DNA of 9,883 nt from Methanomicrobia archaeon (GTDB lineage: Archaea > Methanobacteriota_B > Thermococci > Methanofastidiosales > B48-G16): positions 1 to 9,883 of the forward strand of contig JAGLWR010000035.1 in NCBI GenBank assembly GCA_023133315.1. Reading direction: 5' to 3'. This document shows positions 5,300-9,883 of the stretch, piece by piece (the first letter of the stretch is position 1; each line of letters begins with the position of its first letter). The position numbers and the translations under genes are program-made. Below the pieces are notes generated by a model. It saw only the letters and a program-made list of their open reading frames with translations. It was not told the DNA's origin and ran no database searches.

Positions 5300-6265
5300 T
5301 CTCTCTTCTTTTATTACATTTTTTATTTCAACAGCTATTCTTCTGCCCATGCTCATTTTTTTTCCATATTTTATATAGGAGTACGGTGTGTATGGTATGA
5401 ATGGATTTGTACCGGCAACGATCCTTGCAGAGATCTCAAATGTAATTATTTCAGGTTCATCTGTCACTATAGTTTCCAGACAGTAAGGCCCGATCAATCC
5501 TTTTTCATGTATCTTTTTCGAGTACTTCATGACTTTGTCTCCTATATCGAATACTTTTTCTAAAAGAGATTCTCTGATCACAATGGGGAAGTTTCCAACG
5601 ACCACGTAACTCGGCTCTATCTCAAATCCTTGAGGCATCCTCCCCAGAAAGTCTACATTACTTTCGTATCTCCTGTCAATACTCATCAAAATGTTATCTT
5701 TTTCTAAAGGAGAGTAAAAAAAATGGAAATACATCGCCACTCCCTTTATGTACTCCTGTATCTGGTAATTTTCTCTCTTACCGATTTTCTCGACGATATC
5801 TTTTTTATTTTTTGCAAAAAAATATCCCTTTCCTCCCTTGGCTCCATGAAGCTTTACTATAACTTCCCTGTCTATATTTTCGTTCTCAAAAATCTTTGGA
5901 ATTCTTATTCCAGAGTTCTTCAACCATTCTCTTTCCAGATCTCTATCCGATTCCCATCTGAAAAGGAATTTGTTTCCAAATATGGGGACTTCAAACTCAT
6001 TCTCAAGAAAATCCAGAGACAGATATGATATGTAACTTCCATGCGGAATCATTATCACATTTTTTTCGAGAAGTTTCTCCTGCAGATCTTCATTTCCTAT
6101 GTCTTTAAGATTTTCAAGGTAGATTATCTCGTCCGCAATGTTAAATCTCTCATAGAAACGTCTTTCCTTTTCACATACGAGAAGCGTTTTAAATCCTTCT
6201 TCTTTCGCCCCATTGAGAATATTCAGAGCAGAGTGGCTCCCTATGGTCGCAATAGTATACTCCAT
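5279..6265 (-). CDS. purP: FAICAR synthetase PurP (formate-dependent purine biosynthesis)
   Basis: PurP is the archaeal ATP-grasp enzyme that formylates AICAR with formate and ATP, the step before IMP formation. The product has 328 residues. Visible family landmarks are TIATIGSHSALNIL (4-17), IMIPHGSYI (71-79), FGNKFLFRWESDRDLE (96-111), a glycine-rich nucleotide loop GAKGGKGYF (141-149), DRRYESNVDFLGR (197-209), SYVVVGNFPIVIRESLL (219-235) and the acidic metal-binding stretch FEISARIVAGTN (276-287). From memory it starts about 20 residues later than the characterised M. jannaschii enzyme; a stop codon eight codons upstream in frame excludes a longer version. The 35-base gap after srp54 carries a TATA-like box, so purP probably has its own leaderless transcript. 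Many archaea have two PurP paralogues, so activity on AICAR is likely but not certain. Confidence 0.9.
   Translation of the reverse strand: MEYTIATIGSHSALNILNGAKEEGFKTLLVCEKERRFYERFNIADEIIYLENLKDIGNEDLQEKLLEKNVIMIPHGSYISYLSLDFLENEFEVPIFGNKFLFRWESDRDLEREWLKNSGIRIPKIFENENIDREVIVKLHGAKGGKGYFFAKNKKDIVEKIGKRENYQIQEYIKGVAMYFHFFYSPLEKDNILMSIDRRYESNVDFLGRMPQGFEIEPSYVVVGNFPIVIRESLLEKVFDIGDKVMKYSKKIHEKGLIGPYCLETIVTDEPEIITFEISARIVAGTNPFIPYTPYSYIKYGKKMSMGRRIAVEIKNVIKEERLEDVIT
5300..5328 (+). terminator. Possible T-rich terminator of the ECF operon
   Basis: Pyrimidine-rich DNA with runs of four and six T follows the NTPase stop codon. Archaeal termination often uses oligo-T tracts without a hairpin. The tract lies antisense within the end of purP, so the T content may just reflect purP codons. 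Confidence 0.3.
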
Positions 6266-6285
6266 GATCGTTGTATACGGGAGAG

Positions 6286-6293
6286 TTTAAAAA
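6286..6293 (-). promoter_or_regulatory. TATA-like box for purP
   Basis: On the minus strand it reads TTTTTAAA, centred about 24-25 nt before the purP ATG, just after the srp54 stop. No Shine-Dalgarno sequence precedes the ATG, which fits initiation of transcription at or near the start codon. Confidence 0.5.
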
Positions 6294-6300
6294 TCTGTCT

Positions 6301-7635
6301 TCACATTTTCATTCCTTTGAACATTCCCATTTTTGGAAGTCTCTTCTTTCCAAACTGTTTGAACATCTTTTTCATCATGTTGTACTGATTGAGGAGTTCC
6401 CTGACGTCTTTTTCCCCTCTACCCGATCCCCGTGATATTCTTTTAATCCTCGAATAATTGATTATTTTTGGGGTTTCAAGTTCCTTTTCTGTCATGGAAT
6501 CCATAACTATCTTATAGATCTTTAATTTTTCCTCACTTGTCTCAAGAACATCCTTTGGTAAATTAAATCCCATTCCAGGGACCATCTGCATTATTTTTTG
6601 AAGCGATCCCATACTTGAGACCATTTCCAGCTGTTTATACATATCTTTCAGATTGAATTTCCCTGTCATAAATTTCTCAGCATATTTTTCATCGATTTCT
6701 TCTGTTGCAGCTTCTTTTACTTTTTTGAGTAGTGTCTCAAGATCTCCGAGACCTAAAAGTCTCGAGGCGAATTTTTTAGGATCAAATTCTTCAAAATCAT
6801 CTATTTTTTCTCCTTCTCCAATAAACTTTATCTTTGCCTTTGTCGTGGCTGCAGAGGATAATGCACCGCCGCCTTTAGCAGATCCATCAAGCTTTGTCAC
6901 TATGATAGAGCCTACCGGTGTTGCCTCACTGAACGCCTTTGCCTGAGCCATTGCCTGCTGGCCTATCGTGCCGTCAATGACCAAGATCACTTCGTCCGGG
7001 TCTGCCGCTTTTGATATTTTTTTCATCTCGTCTATAAGCCCCTTTTCCTCTTTATGCCTTCCAGCGGTATCGACGATAATTATATCATACTTTTTCTTCC
7101 TGAAATGTTTTACTCCATTCTTTGCGAGCTTAATTGCGTCTTTTTCTTCAGGATCTCCAAAAACGTCTATACTATGAGGTGAACAGTATTGCTCTAACTG
7201 ATGAAAAGCTCCCGGTCTCCACGTGTCTGAACAGACGACTCCAACTTTAAATCCTTTTTTCTGGAAAAATCTTGCCAATTTCCCTGTAGTAGTTGTTTTT
7301 CCGCTTCCCTGAATTCCGATCATTAAAAAGATCGTGGATCCTGAAGGTCTCAAAAGAATCTTTTCGGGTTCTTCTCCAAGAATCTTTGTCAGTTCATCGT
7401 AAATGATCCTTATTATATGTTCTTTTCTGGAGACACCTTTCGGAAGTTTTTCTTCCAGTGCTCTTTTCTCCATGTTTTTAGATAACTGGAAAACTAACTC
7501 AATGTTGACATCTGCAGCTATCAAAGCTCTCTGGATGTCTCTCCCTATCTCTTTTATGAGCTTTTCGTCAACTACTCCTCTTGTCAGCTTCCTTAGCGCT
7601 TTATTCAACGCTTCTCCTAAAGCTTCTAACGCCAT
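6301..7635 (-). CDS. srp54: Signal recognition particle GTPase SRP54
   Basis: This is the 444-residue GTPase of the signal recognition particle, which with 7S RNA and SRP19 targets nascent membrane and secreted proteins to the translocon. The N domain (1-95, with ALIAADVN at 37-44) is followed by the G domain: G1 GIQGSGKTT (107-115), DTWRPGA (137-143), G3 DTAGR (189-193), G4 TKLDG (247-251) and GEGEK (273-277). The M domain (about 300-435) is methionine-rich and contains the RNA-binding helix-turn-helix ISRGSGRGEKDVRELL (400-415). It ends in a basic Met/Lys tail (KMGMFKGMKM). Length and motif order are normal for archaeal SRP54. The gene follows aTrm56 with a 17-base gap containing a weak AGGCGAG ribosome site, so it is probably cotranscribed with it. 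Confidence 0.97.
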   Translation of the reverse strand: MALEALGEALNKALRKLTRGVVDEKLIKEIGRDIQRALIAADVNIELVFQLSKNMEKRALEEKLPKGVSRKEHIIRIIYDELTKILGEEPEKILLRPSGSTIFLMIGIQGSGKTTTTGKLARFFQKKGFKVGVVCSDTWRPGAFHQLEQYCSPHSIDVFGDPEEKDAIKLAKNGVKHFRKKKYDIIIVDTAGRHKEEKGLIDEMKKISKAADPDEVILVIDGTIGQQAMAQAKAFSEATPVGSIIVTKLDGSAKGGGALSSAATTKAKIKFIGEGEKIDDFEEFDPKKFASRLLGLGDLETLLKKVKEAATEEIDEKYAEKFMTGKFNLKDMYKQLEMVSSMGSLQKIMQMVPGMGFNLPKDVLETSEEKLKIYKIVMDSMTEKELETPKIINYSRIKRISRGSGRGEKDVRELLNQYNMMKKMFKQFGKKRLPKMGMFKGMKM

Positions 7636-7652
7636 TTTCTCGCCTTTTAATT

Positions 7653-8180
7653 TTATGATCTCTGTGTTTTAAAACCTTTTTCTATCACAGTTTTTCCTTT
7701 TGGAGATGGTACTATTTCCATCTCTGCATCTTCAAACTTTTTATAAAGATTTTTCCCTTCAAACAATCTATCCAGAAAAACAGCCAATGCAGCTACTTCA
7801 GAATGTGGTTGCGATCCTACAGAAATATTGTAATTTGCTTTTTCATAAACTTCTGGCGGAACTTTTTCAGCACCTACAACTATAAGTATATCCTTACTTT
7901 TGTTCCTGATTTCTCCAATTTTATCTATTTTTTCCCCATACATTGTCAGATGGACTATCATGCCTTTCCATTCATTTAAAACCTTTTTATAATTTTTAAA
8001 ATCCACGAAAAAATCTCCTCCCCAGGCTTTTACCAATTTATCCAGATTTTCTTTTATTTTTTCATCTTTTCTCCAGACAAAGATACCATCCGCCCCAAAA
8101 GCTCTTGCAACTAAGCAGACATGCGTTGTTATTCTCTTGTCTCTCTGAGGTCTGTGACCTATCCGCAGAACGGCAATCAA
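7653..8180 (-). CDS. trm56: tRNA (cytidine-56 2'-O)-methyltransferase aTrm56
   Basis: This SPOUT-class methyltransferase uses S-adenosylmethionine to methylate the 2'-OH of C56 in the T loop of archaeal tRNAs. Read from the TTG at 8180 it has 175 residues. It begins MIAVLRIGHRPQRDKR, the conserved N-terminus of the family, followed by TTHVCLVARAFGADGI (18-33) and VHLTMYG (76-82). The trefoil-knot SAM-binding segment has VVGAEKVP (101-108) and VGSQPHSEVAALAVFLDRL (121-139). The TTG start is preferred because AGGTGA lies four bases upstream, it overlaps the previous stop as TTGA, and it matches the family start. An ATG at 8201 would add seven residues and has no ribosome site. It lies between the stalk-protein gene and srp54, in what looks like one operon. 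Confidence 0.93.
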   Translation of the reverse strand: MIAVLRIGHRPQRDKRITTHVCLVARAFGADGIFVWRKDEKIKENLDKLVKAWGGDFFVDFKNYKKVLNEWKGMIVHLTMYGEKIDKIGEIRNKSKDILIVVGAEKVPPEVYEKANYNISVGSQPHSEVAALAVFLDRLFEGKNLYKKFEDAEMEIVPSPKGKTVIEKGFKTQRS

Positions 8181-8875
8181 TATCTCACCTTGATTCTCCA
8201 TTCTGAGTATTCAAGGTCGTCGTAATAATAATTTTGAAAAGTTATATAATCTGGCTGCCATCTGAGTACGTGGAAGTGGAAAATAACTCTTAAACCACTT
8301 TTAGGTGGTATCTCTTTTATAGAGTTAAAATCTTCAGCTTCAAAGGAGATCACAATTAATTGCGCCCATTGAACATTATCTTTTATATATTCTCCTTCTC
8401 TTTTGTAGAAGAAAAGAGAAATATTTTTCAGGTTAAAAGGTTGCGGAACTTCTGTCTTGTTTTCAAATAGGACTTCAACAGCGGTACTTTTATACTCCTC
8501 TTTTTTCTCTATACGCATTACTTTAACTCCAATCCTGTTATCTGTAGTATACTCTTCGATCTCAGCTTCTATAAGGTTCTTCTCCCATTTTATTTTCTGC
8601 TTCGTCTCCGGTGGCGTAGGAGGTACGGTAGTAGGGGGTGCAGTAGTAGGTGGTACAGTGGTAGGTGGTGTAGTAGTAGGAGGAGGTGGAGGAGTAGTTA
8701 CAGGTGGAGTAGCCGGAGGAGTAGTTGTGGGAGGATATGTTTCCACAGGTTTTTCGCTGTGGATTACATACACTATAGCCGAAATCATGAAAATTGCTCC
8801 TAAGATTATAAGTATATAAATTCCCCATTCTTTGTTGTGTTCTCTTTCACTTTCTTTTTTATCCGGATCGTCCAT
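8177..8875 (-). CDS. Single-pass membrane protein with Pro/Thr stalk and extracytoplasmic domain
   Basis: I do not recognise the family. The 232-residue product has a charged cytoplasmic N-terminus (1-16, DDPDKKESEREHNK), one transmembrane helix (about 18-38), a low-complexity Pro/Thr stalk (about 47-90, with repeating PPTTV/PPTTA units), and a folded domain (about 95-232). The last domain looks rich in beta-strand: alternating hydrophobics such as IGVKVMRIE, TAVEVLFEN and GLRVIFHFHV recall small surface immunoglobulin-like domains of the DUF4352 type, though that is only a resemblance. Threonines in the stalk could be glycosylated, as in archaeal surface proteins. The gene heads the aTrm56-srp54 operon, and its stop overlaps the TTG start of aTrm56. 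A TATA-like box lies about 26 nt before the ATG. Confidence 0.8.
   Translation of the reverse strand: MDDPDKKESEREHNKEWGIYILIILGAIFMISAIVYVIHSEKPVETYPPTTTPPATPPVTTPPPPPTTTPPTTVPPTTAPPTTVPPTPPETKQKIKWEKNLIEAEIEEYTTDNRIGVKVMRIEKKEEYKSTAVEVLFENKTEVPQPFNLKNISLFFYKREGEYIKDNVQWAQLIVISFEAEDFNSIKEIPPKSGLRVIFHFHVLRWQPDYITFQNYYYDDLEYSEWRIKVRY
8185..8190 (-). promoter_or_regulatory. Ribosome binding site favouring the TTG start of aTrm56
   Basis: AGGTGA on the minus strand is four bases before the TTG at 8180-8178, the same spacing as the strong site of the NTPase gene. It lies downstream of the alternative ATG at 8201 and so cannot serve it. Confidence 0.55.
8616..8690. repeat. Imperfect 15-bp tandem repeat encoding the Pro/Thr stalk
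   Basis: Five units of 15 bp begin with GTAGGNGG (8616, 8631, 8646, 8661, 8676; the last unit diverges). On the coding strand each gives about one PPTT-V/A/T pentapeptide. Related but less regular sequence extends across 8609-8734. The units keep frame, so copy-number change would lengthen or shorten the stalk without disrupting the gene. Confidence 0.75.
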
Positions 8876-8957
8876 AAGACCCTATATACCTACCAGACTT
8901 AAAAAGATTGCGTAACGATGCAAAAAAACTTATAAATGCTTTTGTGTATGATGATCG
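8876..8957. promoter_or_regulatory. Divergent promoter region, stalk protein versus DUF401 gene
   Basis: This 82-base gap holds two TATA-like boxes. CTTATAAAT (8929-8937), preceded by a run of A, is centred 25 nt before the plus-strand ATG at 8958. TTTTTAAG on the minus strand (8898-8905) is centred about 26 nt before the minus-strand ATG at 8875. Both spacings predict leaderless or nearly leaderless transcripts. The A-rich element plus TATA box closely resembles that of the ECF operon. Confidence 0.6.
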
Positions 8958-9883
8958 ATGCTCGATCTCATGATTGGATTCGCAGTAATAGTAGTTTTAA
9001 TAAGAAAAAAAGTGAACTATGGTCTCTCGATGATACTTGGAGGCATTGCAATGGGGCTTATTAGTGGATTTAACCTCTCTGACTTCTCCTTCGTACTGCA
9101 AAAAAGCATTTTAGAATATTCTACTCTGAGATTGATATGTATCGTTTCCATGATAAATATCCTCGGTTATTTGCTGAGGGAATTTGGACAGATAGATAAA
9201 GCACTTGAGAATTTAAGATTCTTGGGATCCAAAAGCATCCTGACGTTAATTCCTGCAGTGTTTGGCCTCATGCCAATGCCCGGAGGCGCTCTCGTTTCCG
9301 CTCCGATAATAGATCCCGAAGCTTCCAGGATAGGCCTGTCCCAAGAAGATAAAACATTCATAAATTTCTGGTTCAGGCACATTATATTCTTTATCTTTCC
9401 TTTGAGTTCTGCCATAATTCTCGCTTCCGAGCTGGGAAATTTAAGTGTCTACAGGATAATACTCTACCAGCTCCCATTCTTTTTTCTGGCTATTTTTCTG
9501 GGATTATGGAAAATGAGAGGTATAAAAAATGAAAATAAAAATAGAGATGTCAGTATTCTTTTCATCTGGTATCTCATGCCCATAATTTTGGTAATCGCTC
9601 TGAACATACTTTTTGGTTTGGATTTTATTTACGGCTTAATCTTGGCCATAGTTCTCGTTTTTGTACAGAATAAAAGTAAGGATTTTAGGATGATAGTAAA
9701 AGGATTTTCATACAATCTCGTAATCGCAATTTTTGGGATAATGTTCTTTAGATTTACAGTAGAAAGAGCAGGAGTAATAGAAAGTTTCTTAGTCGACTGG
9801 ATTCCTATGGAGCTTTTAATAGTAATCATCCCATCGATAGTTGGACTGGCTACAGGTCTCAGTATGGCTGCAGTAGGGATTTC
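8958..9883 (+). CDS. DUF401-family integral membrane protein (3' end outside the window)
   Basis: The reading frame is open from the ATG at 8958 to the window edge (308 codons). The product is highly hydrophobic, with about eight or more membrane segments in the part seen (for example 5-15, 22-38, 56-73, 93-106, 142-157, 166-183, 201-219, 223-237, 252-266, 284-304). The re-entrant-looking motif LMPMPGGALVSAPI (104-117) and NFWFRHIIFFIFP (136-148) are landmarks of the DUF401 family, uncharacterised archaeal and bacterial membrane proteins that resemble ion or small-anion transporters. Substrate is unknown. The start is supported by a TATA box 25 nt upstream. ATG codons at 8948 and 8951 are in another frame. 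Confidence 0.83.
   Translation, partial: MLDLMIGFAVIVVLIRKKVNYGLSMILGGIAMGLISGFNLSDFSFVLQKSILEYSTLRLICIVSMINILGYLLREFGQIDKALENLRFLGSKSILTLIPAVFGLMPMPGGALVSAPIIDPEASRIGLSQEDKTFINFWFRHIIFFIFPLSSAIILASELGNLSVYRIILYQLPFFFLAIFLGLWKMRGIKNENKNRDVSILFIWYLMPIILVIALNILFGLDFIYGLILAIVLVFVQNKSKDFRMIVKGFSYNLVIAIFGIMFFRFTVERAGVIESFLVDWIPMELLIVIIPSIVGLATGLSMAAVGI

Noticed and set aside
6653..7672. Three open frames on the plus strand opposite SRP54
   Set aside because: Ser/Phe-rich antisense shadows of a clearly recognised conserved gene.
8616..8690. CRISPR-like or regulatory direct repeat
   Set aside because: The units are contiguous, 15 bp long, in frame with a protein stalk and have no spacers.
8457..8819. 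Open frame on the plus strand encoding a Gly/Val-rich protein
   Set aside because: It is the complement of the Pro/Thr repeat of the stalk protein; the low-complexity DNA keeps several frames open. It has no ribosome site or recognisable domain.
8948..8953. ATG codons just upstream of the DUF401 start
   Set aside because: They are in a different frame from the 308-codon coding frame and would lie upstream of the predicted transcription start.

Overview
The window is archaeal. It carries SRP54, the formate-dependent purine enzyme PurP and the archaeal tRNA C56 2'-O-methyltransferase (aTrm56). TATA boxes sit about 25-29 nt upstream of several starts that have little or no leader, as expected for leaderless archaeal mRNAs. 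The DNA is AT-rich and the proteins are rich in Lys, Glu and Ile, which suggests a low-GC, possibly thermophilic, euryarchaeal-type organism; the sequence alone does not fix the lineage. Coding is very dense, no gap exceeds about 85 bases, and I see no RNA genes, insertion sequences or CRISPR arrays.

Left part (1-1035, minus strand): two lipoprotein genes with a 4-base ATGA overlap. The complete one (253-1035) has two tandem domains resembling the sulfite-oxidase/molybdopterin-binding fold but lacking the usual cofactor cysteine. The other (1-256, cut by the window edge) starts with the same kind of domain.

Centre-left (1097-5299, plus strand): a tightly overlapping five-gene operon transcribed away from the lipoproteins. 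It encodes a membrane-anchored extracytoplasmic metallophosphoesterase, a YkoE-like ECF-transporter S component carrying an extra C-terminal copy of the same domain, a fused double ATPase, an EcfT transmembrane subunit and a small THEP1-type NTPase. The S-A-T order and the fused ATPase match the thiamine-precursor transporter YkoEDC. The whole locus (1-5299) reads as an ECF uptake system with its own extracellular receptor-like domains. This is the most interesting part of the window; the substrate is unproven.

Centre-right (5279-8875, minus strand): four genes converge on the ECF operon with a 21-base overlap of gene ends. In transcription order they are a membrane protein with a Pro/Thr stalk, aTrm56, SRP54 and PurP. 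The first three are closely packed; PurP probably has its own promoter.

Right edge (8958-9883, plus strand): the beginning of a DUF401-family membrane protein, divergent from the stalk protein and running off the window.
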